From: Acholeplasmataceae bacterium
Lineage (GTDB): Bacteria; Bacillota_I; Bacilli_A; Acholeplasmatales; Acholeplasmataceae
NCBI GenBank assembly: GCA_021108415.1
Contig: JAIOQX010000003.1
Location: 248,001 to 312,000, forward strand
Length of the DNA stretch: 64,000 nucleotides
Direction of reading: 5' to 3'
Of the stretch, positions 34,207 to 43,617 are shown in pieces (position 1 is the stretch's first letter; every line of letters starts with the position of its first letter). Below the pieces are notes generated by a model, which saw only the letters and a list, made by a program, of their open reading frames with translations, did no database searches and was not told the origin of the DNA. The translations under genes were made by a program, and so were the position numbers.

Positions 34207-35538
34207 ATGGAACAAGTTTATTTGACAGTTAGTGCATTAACTAAATATATCAAAGCTAAACTTGAAGGTGATAAACACCTTGTTCATATTTTAATTAAAG
34301 GTGAATTATCTAACTTTAAACGCCACAGTAGAGGGCATTTTTACTTTACTTTAAAAGATGAAAACGCATCTGTAAGTTGTATTATGTTTTCAAGAGACAC
34401 AAATTCTGTGTTATTTGATCCAAAAGAAGGCGATCATGTTTTAATAGAAGGAAAAATGAGCGTTTATGAACCAAGTGGATCTTATTCTATACAGGTTAGA
34501 AAACTAACACTTGATGGTATTGGAGAACTTTATTTAAAATATGAACAATTAAAAAAAGATTTAGAGTTAAAAGGCTATTTTAATCAAGCACATAAGAAAC
34601 CTATTCCAAAATACCCTAAAAAGATTGGTGTGATCACATCACCAACAGGTGCAGTGATTCAAGATATCATCAATACAGTTTCAAGAAGATATTTATTAAC
34701 TGAAATCCATCTATATCCAGCCCTTGTACAAGGTCCTGATTCAAGCAAGAGTATTAAAGCTCAAATTGAGCTAGCGAATAAGCTAAATGAAGTTGATGTA
34801 TTAATTGTTGGGCGTGGGGGAGGATCCATTGAAGATTTATGGGGTTTTAATGAAATTGAAACCATTGAAGCAATCTATCAATCAAACATACCTATTATTA
34901 CAGCGATCGGTCATGAAACAGATTATACCATTTCAGATTTTGTAGGGGATTTAAGAGCTCCAACACCAAGTGCCGCAGCCGAACTTGCTACACCGAATAA
35001 AGAAGACTTATTGGAAAAAATAGATGATTTTACTTATCAAGCACAAAAACAATTTCAAATCTATTTAGATATATTAAACACAAAACTACTACACATTGAT
35101 CAAAATCTTGAAAGATTGTCTCCATCTAGAAAACTAGATGATTTGAAAAAAGATTTAGACAGATTAAATCGTGAATTAGACAAACAATTTATATATATCA
35201 TAGAAGATAAGAAGATAAAAGTTTCACGTTTAAAAGATAGAATTAAAAATCCTTTAGATAAAATTATACAACTTAAAGAAAAACAAACTCAGCTTGATCG
35301 CATGTTAAATCAATACATGACTTCTATTTTATTTAGTAAACAAAAGAGTTTTGAATCTTTAACAAAAGCGTTAAATGCACTTTCACCATTACGTTTAATG
35401 GATAAAGGATACGCAATGATCAAAAAAGATCAACACATTTTAACAACAATCAAAGATATAAACTTAAATGATGAAATAGATATTGAGTTGAAAGATGGTT
35501 ATGTACAAACCAAAGTCATAAGAAAGAAGGAAAAATAA
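34207..35538 (+). CDS. xseA: Exodeoxyribonuclease VII large subunit
   Basis: 443 aa from ATG 34207 (MEQVYLTVSALTKYIK); the longer frame from 34135 lies inside nusB. N-terminal OB-fold (RGHFYFTLKDENASVSC), then the catalytic region with GVITSPTGAVIQDI, GRGGGSIEDLWGFN and AIGHETDYTISDFV, and a long coiled C-terminal part. With XseB it degrades single-stranded DNA. Overlaps the xseB start by one base. Confidence 0.95.
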   Translation: MEQVYLTVSALTKYIKAKLEGDKHLVHILIKGELSNFKRHSRGHFYFTLKDENASVSCIMFSRDTNSVLFDPKEGDHVLIEGKMSVYEPSGSYSIQVRKLTLDGIGELYLKYEQLKKDLELKGYFNQAHKKPIPKYPKKIGVITSPTGAVIQDIINTVSRRYLLTEIHLYPALVQGPDSSKSIKAQIELANKLNEVDVLIVGRGGGSIEDLWGFNEIETIEAIYQSNIPIITAIGHETDYTISDFVGDLRAPTPSAAAELATPNKEDLLEKIDDFTYQAQKQFQIYLDILNTKLLHIDQNLERLSPSRKLDDLKKDLDRLNRELDKQFIYIIEDKKIKVSRLKDRIKNPLDKIIQLKEKQTQLDRMLNQYMTSILFSKQKSFESLTKALNALSPLRLMDKGYAMIKKDQHILTTIKDINLNDEIDIELKDGYVQTKVIRKKEK

Positions 35539-35720
35539 TGGCAGAGAAAAATTTCGAGACACTTTTAAAAGAATTAGAAGATGTCGTTAAAGATTTAGAA
35601 AACAAAGAGATACCACTAGATGAAGCAGTCAAAAAATACCAATTGGGATTAGAGTTATCAAAGGCATGTTATCACATGCTTGAAGGTGCAGAAAAACTAG
35701 TTGTTAAGGAAATAAAGTAA
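35538..35720 (+). CDS. xseB: Exodeoxyribonuclease VII small subunit
   Basis: 60 aa. FETLLKELEDVVKDLENKE and LDEAVKKYQLGLEL match the small helical-hairpin subunit. ATG overlaps the last base of the xseA stop. Caps and stabilises the XseA filament. Slightly shorter than the usual 70-80 aa, ending without the usual acidic tail. Confidence 0.92.
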   Translation: MAEKNFETLLKELEDVVKDLENKEIPLDEAVKKYQLGLELSKACYHMLEGAEKLVVKEIK

Positions 35721-35723
35721 TTA

Positions 35724-37550
35724 ATGAATCTATATGACATTAAAGATCCAAGCTTTTTAAAAAACTTAAAACTTTCTGAGTTAAAAGAACTTAGTGAAGA
35801 TATTAGATCTTTTTTGATTGAATCATTACAAAAAACAGGTGGTCATCTAAGCTCTAATTTAGGCACGGTCGAATTAATCATTGCATTGCACTATGTATTT
35901 AATAGTCCAAAAGATGCAATTATTTTTGACGTGGGACATCAAGCTTATACACATAAGATTTTAACTGGTCGCACAAAAGCTTTTGATTCTCTAAGACAAA
36001 CAGATGGTCTATCTGGATACATTAATTATGAAGAATCTATTCATGATATGTGGGAATCAGGACATGCGGGTACTGCATTATCTGCACTATATGGTCTTTT
36101 ATATGCAAAAATGATTAAACAAGAAGATGGTGAAGGTATAGCAGTTATAGGTGATGCATCTATAATGAATGGCATGAGTGTAGAAGCGCTCAATTTATTA
36201 GGAAATGATCCACATAAAAGAGGGATTATCATCTTAAATGATAATCAAATGAGTATCTCAAAAAGTGTGGGCTCACTTTCAAAAGCGCTAACTCGATTTA
36301 GATCAAATAAGGTAGTCATTAAGTCTAAAAGAATATGGCAAACGATTTTACCTGATATATTAATTAGAGTTTTAAGTCGTATTAAAAGAAGTATTAGAAC
36401 ATTATTACAAAGAAAAAACATCTTTGAAGATTTAGGATATATGTATATCGGACCTATTGATGGACATGATCTAAAAGGGTTAATCTATAATTTAAAGAGA
36501 ATTTCTAAAATAAAGAAAAGTGTTGTCCTTCATATTTTAACTGATAAAGGAAAAGGGCATAAAGACGCGGAAAACGATAGTATCGGTACTTATCATGGTG
36601 TTTCTAAAGTATCATCAAAAGTTAAATCAGGGATCACTTGGAGCCAAGTGATTGCTGCTGGATTAGATCAACTACAAGCATATAAAAAAACATTTGTGAT
36701 TATGCCAGCAATGACTGTTGGCACAAAGATGGATAGTTTTGAGAAAAAGTATCCTGATCGATATTTTGATATTGGAATCGCAGAAGAACATGGCGCAACC
36801 ATGGCTGGGATGATGGCACATCAAGGCGTGGACGTGTTTTATCCGATTTATGCAACTTTCTCTCAAAGAGCATTTGATCAAATCTTAAATGATATTGCTA
36901 GATCTGATCATCATGTCGTCTTTGGTATTGATAGAGCAGGAATCGTTGGTGAAGATGGATCAACACATCAAGGCTTATTTGATGTCTCTATGTTTAGCTT
37001 AATGCCAAACGTTGTGATCACTATGCCTTATGATGCACAAGAAGCCTTTGATTTATTATATTATGGATTTATGAATCAAAATCATCCGTTTGTTATTAGA
37101 TATCCAAGAGGAAGAGTCTCACATGATGAAAAGTCAGTCATCAAATTTAGAGAGATTAAACCTGAATGGACTTACTTTAAACAAGGAACAGATCCATTAG
37201 TTGTGATCAGTTATGGTCCAAGTCTAGATTTAGTTAAAGAAGCTGTCGATGAACTCAAAATAGATGCAACAATTATAAATGCTAGATTTATTAAACCAAT
37301 CGATCAAAACATGTTAACAACTATATTTAGCAAAGATGTTAAAGTCTTAGTTTATGAGGAAATATCAAATACTGGTGGACTTTATCCAATGATTTTAAAA
37401 TTCATGGCTAAAAATAACTACAAACATAAAATTTGTGAAATGTCGATTACTGATAAAGTTGTAAGACATGGACACTATCAAGATGTTTTAAAAAAATGTC
37501 AGATGGATAAAGCATCAATCATTAAAAATATAAAGGAATTGATGTTATGA
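35724..37550 (+). CDS. dxs: 1-deoxy-D-xylulose-5-phosphate synthase
   Basis: 608 aa. Thiamine-diphosphate enzyme of the MEP isoprenoid pathway, joining pyruvate and glyceraldehyde-3-phosphate. GGHLSSNLGTVEL and FDVGHQAYTHKILTGR lie in the N-terminal domain, GDASIMNGM then LNDNQMSIS mark the ThDP/Mg site (Asn kept), and DIGIAEEHGATMAGMMA marks the pyrimidine-domain Glu. The usual GDGA is GDAS here. AAGGA precedes the ATG. With ispH at 41361 it shows the MEP pathway is present. Overlaps tlyA by 4 bp. Confidence 0.94.
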   Translation: MNLYDIKDPSFLKNLKLSELKELSEDIRSFLIESLQKTGGHLSSNLGTVELIIALHYVFNSPKDAIIFDVGHQAYTHKILTGRTKAFDSLRQTDGLSGYINYEESIHDMWESGHAGTALSALYGLLYAKMIKQEDGEGIAVIGDASIMNGMSVEALNLLGNDPHKRGIIILNDNQMSISKSVGSLSKALTRFRSNKVVIKSKRIWQTILPDILIRVLSRIKRSIRTLLQRKNIFEDLGYMYIGPIDGHDLKGLIYNLKRISKIKKSVVLHILTDKGKGHKDAENDSIGTYHGVSKVSSKVKSGITWSQVIAAGLDQLQAYKKTFVIMPAMTVGTKMDSFEKKYPDRYFDIGIAEEHGATMAGMMAHQGVDVFYPIYATFSQRAFDQILNDIARSDHHVVFGIDRAGIVGEDGSTHQGLFDVSMFSLMPNVVITMPYDAQEAFDLLYYGFMNQNHPFVIRYPRGRVSHDEKSVIKFREIKPEWTYFKQGTDPLVVISYGPSLDLVKEAVDELKIDATIINARFIKPIDQNMLTTIFSKDVKVLVYEEISNTGGLYPMILKFMAKNNYKHKICEMSITDKVVRHGHYQDVLKKCQMDKASIIKNIKELML

Positions 37551-38287
37551 GACTTGACCAATACATGGTTAAAGAAAAACTTGTAAAATCTAGATCACAG
37601 GCCACGGATTATATAAAACGTGGTCTTGTTTTAGTTAATGATCAAGAGGTTTTAAAGCCAGGTTATCAAGTTAGTGATACAGATTTGATAAAAAGTATTG
37701 AAAAAGTCCACTTCGTGAGTCGTGCTGGAGAAAAATTGCATCATGCTCTTATCGAATTTGATGTCGAGTTAAATGATAAAATTATTATGGATATTGGTTC
37801 TTCAACTGGTGGATTTACTGAGTGTTCTCTAAATCAAGGAGCATCTTTAGTTTATGCATATGATGTTGGAACTGATCAAATGGATATTGATTTAAAAAAA
37901 GATAAGCGTATCAAATTATTCGAACAAACAAATATCTTAGATGTTGAAGTGCCTATGGTAGATGTTTGTTTAATCGATGTATCATTTACATCAATTCTTC
38001 CAATTTTATCCCATTTAAAAGGATTTGATAAAGAAATGATTGCACTTATTAAACCGCAATTTGAAGCTGGTCATAACCATTTTAAAGGTGTTGTTAAAGA
38101 TAAAAAAATGTATAAGAACATATTATCTCATGTTTTAAGTGATATCGAACAAATGGGATATCATATCATTGATTTAAAAAAAGCACATATAAAAGGTAAA
38201 AAAGGAAATCAAGAATATGTACTTCATATTGATGGACATAAACAAATGAAAAAAGAAATTAGAGAAATGATTGGAGACGTTTTATGA
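37547..38287 (+). CDS. tlyA: TlyA-family rRNA 2'-O-methyltransferase
   Basis: 246 aa. N-terminal S4 RNA-binding domain (MRLDQYMVKEKLVKSRSQA), then an FtsJ-like Rossmann fold with the SAM site IMDIGSSTGGFTE and later IDVSFTSILPIL and LIKPQFEAG. Homologues methylate cytidine 2'-O in 16S/23S rRNA; older records call them hemolysin A. ATGA overlap with dxs upstream and with recN downstream, so it is translationally coupled on both sides. Confidence 0.92.
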   Translation: MRLDQYMVKEKLVKSRSQATDYIKRGLVLVNDQEVLKPGYQVSDTDLIKSIEKVHFVSRAGEKLHHALIEFDVELNDKIIMDIGSSTGGFTECSLNQGASLVYAYDVGTDQMDIDLKKDKRIKLFEQTNILDVEVPMVDVCLIDVSFTSILPILSHLKGFDKEMIALIKPQFEAGHNHFKGVVKDKKMYKNILSHVLSDIEQMGYHIIDLKKAHIKGKKGNQEYVLHIDGHKQMKKEIREMIGDVL

Positions 38288-39939
38288 TAAAATCGCTAAA
38301 AGTTAGTAATTTTGCATTAATTGAAGATTTAGAAATCACTTTTGATAATGGATTGACAGCGATGACTGGCGAAACTGGTGCAGGTAAAACGATTATTTTA
38401 GAATCTCTTCATCTTTTGTTTGGTAAACGTAGTGACTCTCAGATGATCCGTTATGGGGAACAAAAGGCTGTAGTTATTGGTGAATTTGAACTCAATACTT
38501 ATCAACAAGATTTACTTGGTTTAAATCAAACGATTATGGTTAGACGTGAAGTAGATGCTAACGGCCGTCATCTTATGAAAATTAATGATGAAACAGTCAC
38601 TTTAAACAGACTTCGAGAAATCATGTTAACTTTAGGCAATATTCATCAACAAAATGACACCTTAACTTTAATTGATAAGAGTTATTATTTAAATTTTATT
38701 GATCAAGTGGATCAACAAAAAATTGATACACTCTTAAACGCTTATTTAATTAAGAGAAGTGATTATCTTGATAAAAAGAATGCTTTTCATACATTAAAAA
38801 ATAAAAAACAAGAGTCTGTAGAAAAACAGTCTTTTTTAGAATATCAAATTAAAGAACTTGAAAGTTATCAATTAATTCCAGATGAAAAACAAGCATTAGA
38901 AGAAGAATTAAACAAATTAAAAAACTTTGACAAGATTATGAATCAATTTCACCAAGCTTATCAATTTTTAGATAGTGAATCATATCAAATTGATCACATA
39001 TATGACGCAGTCCTTTCATTAGAAAAAATTAAACACCTTGATCCAATATTTTCTGATATGTATGAAAGATTATCATCGAGCTATTATGAGATTGATGATG
39101 TGAAATCTATTTTATATCAACAAATTGAAGATCTTGACTTTGATCAAGAGCATTTTAATTACATGCAGTCTAGACATTATGATTTAGAAAAAATAGAACA
39201 AAAATATAAAAAAGATGTCAATGATATCATTGATTATTATCATGAAATAAAAAAAGAACTTTTAATGATTACCGACTTTGATCAGTATCTATTAGAAGCT
39301 CAAAAAGAAGTTGATGATGCCTTTGATAAAGCGTTTGATATGGGGATAAAGTTAAGTGATTTAAGAAGAAAATTAGCTAAAAAACTATCAAACGAAATGA
39401 TAAATGAATTAAAAGATTTGGATTTGGATAAAGCGACATTTGATATTATTTTTGATGATATTAATGATAAAAAACAAACTCAATTATTAGAGACTGGATT
39501 AGATCAAGTTGAATTTATGATCTCTCTTAACGAAGGAGAACCCGTTAAACCATTATCTAAAGTAGCTAGTGGTGGTGAGCGTGCAAGATTTATGTTCGCT
39601 TTAAAGAGTGTGTATGCAAAAGCCAACCATTTATCTATGCTAGTATTAGATGAGATTGATATCGGAATTAGTGGACGTACTGCTGCAAAAGTCGCACAAA
39701 AGATGATTGAATTATCAAAAGATATGCAACTTATTGTGATTACCCATCTACCACAAGTTGCTGCAAAAGCAGATCATCATTATGGTATTTATAAAATAAA
39801 AGAGAACCAACGAATGGTTACTCAAATTAATAGACTTGATATAAGTGAGAGAATCGAAATGATTGCGCTCATGTTAAGTGATGAAAAATTGAGTCACTTT
39901 GCGATTGAACAAGCTAAAATGCTGCTTAACAAGCAATAG
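38284..39939 (+). CDS. recN: DNA repair protein RecN
   Basis: 551 aa, SMC-like. N-terminal MIKSLKVSNFALIEDLEI and Walker A GETGAGKTIIL, a central coiled coil, and C-terminal signature KVASGGERARFMFALK with Walker B MLVLDEIDIGISG. Acts early at double-strand breaks. Last gene of the nusB operon. In Bacillus the same order includes ispA and argR/ahrC, both absent here. Confidence 0.94.
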   Translation: MIKSLKVSNFALIEDLEITFDNGLTAMTGETGAGKTIILESLHLLFGKRSDSQMIRYGEQKAVVIGEFELNTYQQDLLGLNQTIMVRREVDANGRHLMKINDETVTLNRLREIMLTLGNIHQQNDTLTLIDKSYYLNFIDQVDQQKIDTLLNAYLIKRSDYLDKKNAFHTLKNKKQESVEKQSFLEYQIKELESYQLIPDEKQALEEELNKLKNFDKIMNQFHQAYQFLDSESYQIDHIYDAVLSLEKIKHLDPIFSDMYERLSSSYYEIDDVKSILYQQIEDLDFDQEHFNYMQSRHYDLEKIEQKYKKDVNDIIDYYHEIKKELLMITDFDQYLLEAQKEVDDAFDKAFDMGIKLSDLRRKLAKKLSNEMINELKDLDLDKATFDIIFDDINDKKQTQLLETGLDQVEFMISLNEGEPVKPLSKVASGGERARFMFALKSVYAKANHLSMLVLDEIDIGISGRTAAKVAQKMIELSKDMQLIVITHLPQVAAKADHHYGIYKIKENQRMVTQINRLDISERIEMIALMLSDEKLSHFAIEQAKMLLNKQ

Positions 39940-39949
39940 ATAAAGAAAA

Positions 39950-39967
39950 AAGGTGAATCATCACCTA
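39950..39967 (-). terminator. Terminator of the 53-aa membrane protein gene
   Basis: AGGTGA/TCACCT hairpin with a 4-nt loop (39951-39966). On the minus strand it is followed by a run of six T. May also slow transcripts leaving recN. Confidence 0.75.
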
Positions 39968-39991
39968 TATTCTTATTGCGATAAAGTTTAC

Positions 39992-40153
39992 TTAAGCGTT
40001 ACCACCAACGACCGCTACAATAAATCCAATAATGATTGCTCCAACCATACCTAATAATAGTAACCAAACAACAAGTTTGCCCCACCATTGTTCTGTTGGA
40101 TTATGATAATGGTTTTTAGTAGTTCCAGTTGTTTTCATTTCTTTTTTTGCCAT
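39992..40153 (-). CDS. Small single-helix membrane protein, 53 aa, unknown
   Basis: Reads ATG at 40153 to TAA at 39992-39994. The product begins MAKKEMKTTGTTKNH, has NPTEQWWGKLVVW and then one hydrophobic segment rich in Leu, Ile, Val and Gly (about residues 27-50), ending GGNA. GAGGTGAAA lies 5-6 nt upstream of the ATG and a good terminator follows the stop, so it looks like a real gene. Similar short membrane proteins occur in Bacillota, but I cannot name the family. Confidence 0.75.
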   Translation of the reverse strand: MAKKEMKTTGTTKNHYHNPTEQWWGKLVVWLLLLGMVGAIIIGFIVAVVGGNA

Positions 40154-40220
40154 AAATTTCACCTCGTTCATTTCAACATTTTTATTATACTATAAAAAAC
40201 CTTTGAAGGGAAGTCATTTA

Positions 40221-41351
40221 ATGAAAAACAATGTCAAAATCATATTTCATATTGATTTAAATGCCTTTTTTTGTAGTTGTGCAATTATTAAGGAACCATA
40301 CCTAAAAGATAAGGTGTTTGTTGTTGGGGGTTCAGCAACATCTAGAAGAGGTGTCATATCAACTTCTAATTATCTTGCAAGAAAGCATGGTATCCATTCA
40401 GCAATGAGTATGAATGATGCGTTTAGATTATATCCTAAATTATTAGTCGTCCCAATCGATTTCAAACTTTATAGAAAATATTCAAATCTATTTTTTGAAT
40501 ATTTGAAATCATATTCAGATTTAATACTTCCTGGATCTATTGATGAAGCTTATGTTGACATGACTGAAGCATCTAAACATAAACATCCCCTTACTTTAGC
40601 AAAAGAGATACAACAAGGTCTATATGATAAACATCAACTTCCCTGCTCTATAGGAATAGCACCAACGCTATTTTTAGCTAAGATGGCTTCTGATATGCAA
40701 AAACCTATGGGGATTACTGTTTTAAGAAAAAAAGATATAGTTGAAAAACTTTTTGCACTTCCAATTAAAGATATGTTTGGTATAGGAAAAAAAACATATC
40801 CCAAATTAATGGAAATAGGCATTATGACTATTGGTGATTTTACTAAAGATAGTCATAAAACAAAAATTCTAGAGATGATGAGTGAACAATCTTATCAAAG
40901 TTATCTTGATCATATTCTTGGAAAAAGTAGTGATATCATTGATCCAGATAAATATGGTATCGCAAAATCGATAAGTAATGAGACGACATTTAATTATCCT
41001 ATGGATGATTTCGACTCTATTTTTGAAATTATAGTCGATCAACTTAAAACATCTTATCAACGACTTATTAAAGAAGAATTAGTATGTAGAACAGTTGGCA
41101 TCAGATTAAAGGATACAGATTTTAATTTAACAACCAGATCTGTAACATTTGATGAATATACGGATGATTATGATCTCATCTATGATCAAATATTAAATTT
41201 GTTTGATAAACATTTTAAAAATCAACCTATACGATTAGCTGGTGCATCACTATCACAACTTTTATTGAAAAAAGATTTAAAAATAGATATTACATTATTT
41301 AATTATCACGAATTTACAAAACGTGAAGAAAAAATGTTTAATAAACATTAA
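40221..41351 (+). CDS. dinB: Y-family DNA polymerase IV
   Basis: 376 aa from ATG 40221, placed after GAAGGGA. IFHIDLNAFFCSC gives the first catalytic Asp, RRGVISTSNYLARK the fingers, and LPGSIDEAYVDMT the Asp-Glu pair of the palm; SIGIAPTLFLAKMASDMQKP follows, then helix-hairpin-helix and little-finger regions. Carries out error-prone lesion bypass. The C-terminus ends without a clear beta-clamp pentapeptide, although QLLLKK near the end could serve. Single gene with its own terminator. Confidence 0.93.
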   Translation: MKNNVKIIFHIDLNAFFCSCAIIKEPYLKDKVFVVGGSATSRRGVISTSNYLARKHGIHSAMSMNDAFRLYPKLLVVPIDFKLYRKYSNLFFEYLKSYSDLILPGSIDEAYVDMTEASKHKHPLTLAKEIQQGLYDKHQLPCSIGIAPTLFLAKMASDMQKPMGITVLRKKDIVEKLFALPIKDMFGIGKKTYPKLMEIGIMTIGDFTKDSHKTKILEMMSEQSYQSYLDHILGKSSDIIDPDKYGIAKSISNETTFNYPMDDFDSIFEIIVDQLKTSYQRLIKEELVCRTVGIRLKDTDFNLTTRSVTFDEYTDDYDLIYDQILNLFDKHFKNQPIRLAGASLSQLLLKKDLKIDITLFNYHEFTKREEKMFNKH

Positions 41352-41384
41352 AACAGGACGTTATAGGACGTCCTGTTTTTTTAG
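41352..41384. terminator. Bidirectional terminator between dinB and ispH
   Basis: AACAGGACG (41352-41360) pairs with CGTCCTGTT (41369-41377) around an 8-nt loop, with T-run on the plus strand and a shorter one on the minus. The ispH stop codon lies inside the hairpin loop. Confidence 0.85.
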
Positions 41385-42290
41385 AGTTGTTTGATGATGC
41401 CAAGTATTGGGATCATCATTTTTATATTGTTTTAAAAATTGAATCACTTCTTCAGTGACTTTTGTTGGTGTAGACGCGCCAGAGGTAACACTTACTGAAT
41501 CAATATCTTTTAACCAATCTAGATTGATATCTTCAATACCAGAGATAAGATATGAAGGAATAGATTTAGATTTTTTAGATACTTGAGCTAATTTATTAGA
41601 ATTTGAACTTAACTGATCACCAACGACCAACATTAAATCAACCATATCTTGATTCATGACAGCTTCTTGTCTAACTAAAGTTGCATTACAAATTTCATTA
41701 TCAAATAGATAATTAGGATATTTTGATTCTATGATATTTAATACAGATTCAATATCATATTTGGATAAAGTTGTTTGATTGGTAACAAATATTTTTTCAT
41801 TTACTAAATCGTTTGGAAGAAGCATCGCATCTTTTTCGTTTTCAACAAATAAAATGGATGGATCAATATCTAAAACCGCTTCAGGTTCTGGATGATTTCT
41901 GTGTCCAATATAGATTACTCGATAACCTTCTTTAAGCTTATCTTCAACAGCGTGATGTACTTTTAAGACATCACGACATGTCGCATTTAAGCAAGTTAAT
42001 CCTTTTTCTTTTGCTTTTTCTATGACTAATTTACTTATGCCATGGGCTGTAAATATTACTGTGCCTGATTCTATTTGCTCAAGCAACTCTAATCTGGTCT
42101 TTCCTTTTTGATCAAGAGAAATAACACCATATGATTTAAAGGCGTCAGTTATCTTTTGATTATGAACGATTTGTCCTAATATATATATAGGCCGTGGGTA
42201 AGATGGTGTTTTAACAACTTTTTTAACCATCGCCATTGCGTTTAACACACCATGGCAGTAACCTCTTGGCGTTAATTCTATAACTTTCAT
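41361..42290 (-). CDS. ispH: 4-hydroxy-3-methylbut-2-enyl diphosphate reductase
   Basis: 309 aa from the ATG at 42290 (MKVIELTPRGYCHGV), preceded by GGTGAT. Last step of the MEP pathway, producing IPP and DMAPP. The three iron-sulfur cysteines are seen in GYCHG, NATCRDV and NEICNAT, with FTAHG and GHRNHPEP histidine segments and SSNSNKL. Complements dxs at 35724. It is divergent from cshB, whereas in Bacillus it is in the same direction and neighbourhood. Confidence 0.94.
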   Translation of the reverse strand: MKVIELTPRGYCHGVLNAMAMVKKVVKTPSYPRPIYILGQIVHNQKITDAFKSYGVISLDQKGKTRLELLEQIESGTVIFTAHGISKLVIEKAKEKGLTCLNATCRDVLKVHHAVEDKLKEGYRVIYIGHRNHPEPEAVLDIDPSILFVENEKDAMLLPNDLVNEKIFVTNQTTLSKYDIESVLNIIESKYPNYLFDNEICNATLVRQEAVMNQDMVDLMLVVGDQLSSNSNKLAQVSKKSKSIPSYLISGIEDINLDWLKDIDSVSVTSGASTPTKVTEEVIQFLKQYKNDDPNTWHHQTTLKKQDVL

Positions 42291-42306
42291 TTTTATCACC
42301 ATCTTT

Positions 42307-42360
42307 ATTATAACGTATATTTGTTTTAATCAAAGAGATTTGTTTTAAATATGTTATAAT
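42307..42360. promoter_or_regulatory. Divergent promoter region of ispH and cshB
   Basis: TATAAT with an upstream TGT (extended -10) at 42352-42360 faces cshB. On the minus strand TATAAT lies at 42312-42307 facing ispH, only about 17 bp from its ATG. The -35 elements are weak. Confidence 0.5.
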
Positions 42361-42375
42361 TATAAAGGTGATAAA

Positions 42376-43617
42376 ATGTATATTAAAGAAAAATTAGAAC
42401 AATTAGGATATGAAACAATAACACCTATTCAAGAGGGTGTCTTTAGTCATATCGATCATAAAAAACACTTAGTAGGGCTCGCACCTACAGGTACAGGTAA
42501 AACACATGCTTATCTTTTACCTATATTAGAGAGAATCAATTTAGATAAAAATGAAATCCAAGCGATTATCATCGTTCCAACAAACGAACTTGTGATCCAA
42601 GTACATCAAATGTTAGTTGAAGTTGATGACAGATTTATTGTTAAGGCATATTATGGTGGTAGTGATAAAAATAGAGAAATAAACTGGTTAAGAAAAAATC
42701 AACCACATATCGTTATTGCAACTCCAAATAGATTAAAACTATTTGCAATTGACGAACAAGCTTTAAAATTTAAGGCAACTAAGTATTTTGTCCTAGATGA
42801 AGCTGATATGATGTTTGATGAAGACTTCATGAGTTTTATCGATCAAGTACTTCCGATGTTAGATTTAGCTAAGATTATGCTTTTTTCAGCAACGATTACA
42901 CCGCAGATGCAACCATTTATACAATCGTATTTTGGACAATATGATTTAGTAGATACAACAAAGAAGCATGATTTAGATATTGAGTATCAATTAATCAATA
43001 TCAAATATGCAGATCGCCTTGAAAGTCTTAAAAAAGTAATTAAACATATTAATCCGTTTACTTGTTTTATATTTGTGAGTAAAAAAGAAAATCAAGACAT
43101 TGTTTATGAATCACTTTATGAAATGGGATTAAACGTTATTAGTTTTAAATCTAGTTTAGGTGTAAAGAGAAGAAAACAAGTAATAGAAGAAATTAAAGCA
43201 CATAAATATCAATATGTAGTGACTTCTGATTTAGGAGCAAGAGGCCTTGATTTTGAAATATCACATGTGATTCATTTTGATCTTCCATATCATATTGAAT
43301 TCTTTATGCATAGAAGTGGACGTACAGGACGTATGCATAGTTCTGGTAAAGTCATTACATTTCTAACAGTTCATGACCACCGCAAAGTTGAAAAATTAAG
43401 AAAACTAGTAGATTTTAAAGAATATATCATCACTAATGAAGGCTTAATTAGAAAACAAAGAAAATCAAAAACAATATCAGAAGTAGAAAAACAAGCAATT
43501 AAATCAATTAAAAAACCTGGTAGAGTAAAACCTAATTATAAAAAGAAAAATAAAAAACAAGTTGTAGCAGCAAAAAAACAAGCTAGGAGGAAAGAACAAT
43601 ATGGTAAAAATAGGTAG
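42376..43617 (+). CDS. cshB: DEAD-box RNA helicase
   Basis: 413 aa. Q-motif (TITPIQEGV), Walker A APTGTGKTH, PTNELV, DEAD box VLDEADMMFD, SAT motif (LFSATITP), and HRSGRTGRM in the second RecA domain, then a Lys/Arg-rich tail for RNA contact. The neighbourhood ispH-helicase-nfo is that of Bacillus subtilis cshB (yqfR), hence the symbol. Its last 17 bases overlap nfo, whose ribosome site AGGAGG lies inside this gene. Confidence 0.9.
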   Translation: MYIKEKLEQLGYETITPIQEGVFSHIDHKKHLVGLAPTGTGKTHAYLLPILERINLDKNEIQAIIIVPTNELVIQVHQMLVEVDDRFIVKAYYGGSDKNREINWLRKNQPHIVIATPNRLKLFAIDEQALKFKATKYFVLDEADMMFDEDFMSFIDQVLPMLDLAKIMLFSATITPQMQPFIQSYFGQYDLVDTTKKHDLDIEYQLINIKYADRLESLKKVIKHINPFTCFIFVSKKENQDIVYESLYEMGLNVISFKSSLGVKRRKQVIEEIKAHKYQYVVTSDLGARGLDFEISHVIHFDLPYHIEFFMHRSGRTGRMHSSGKVITFLTVHDHRKVEKLRKLVDFKEYIITNEGLIRKQRKSKTISEVEKQAIKSIKKPGRVKPNYKKKNKKQVVAAKKQARRKEQYGKNR

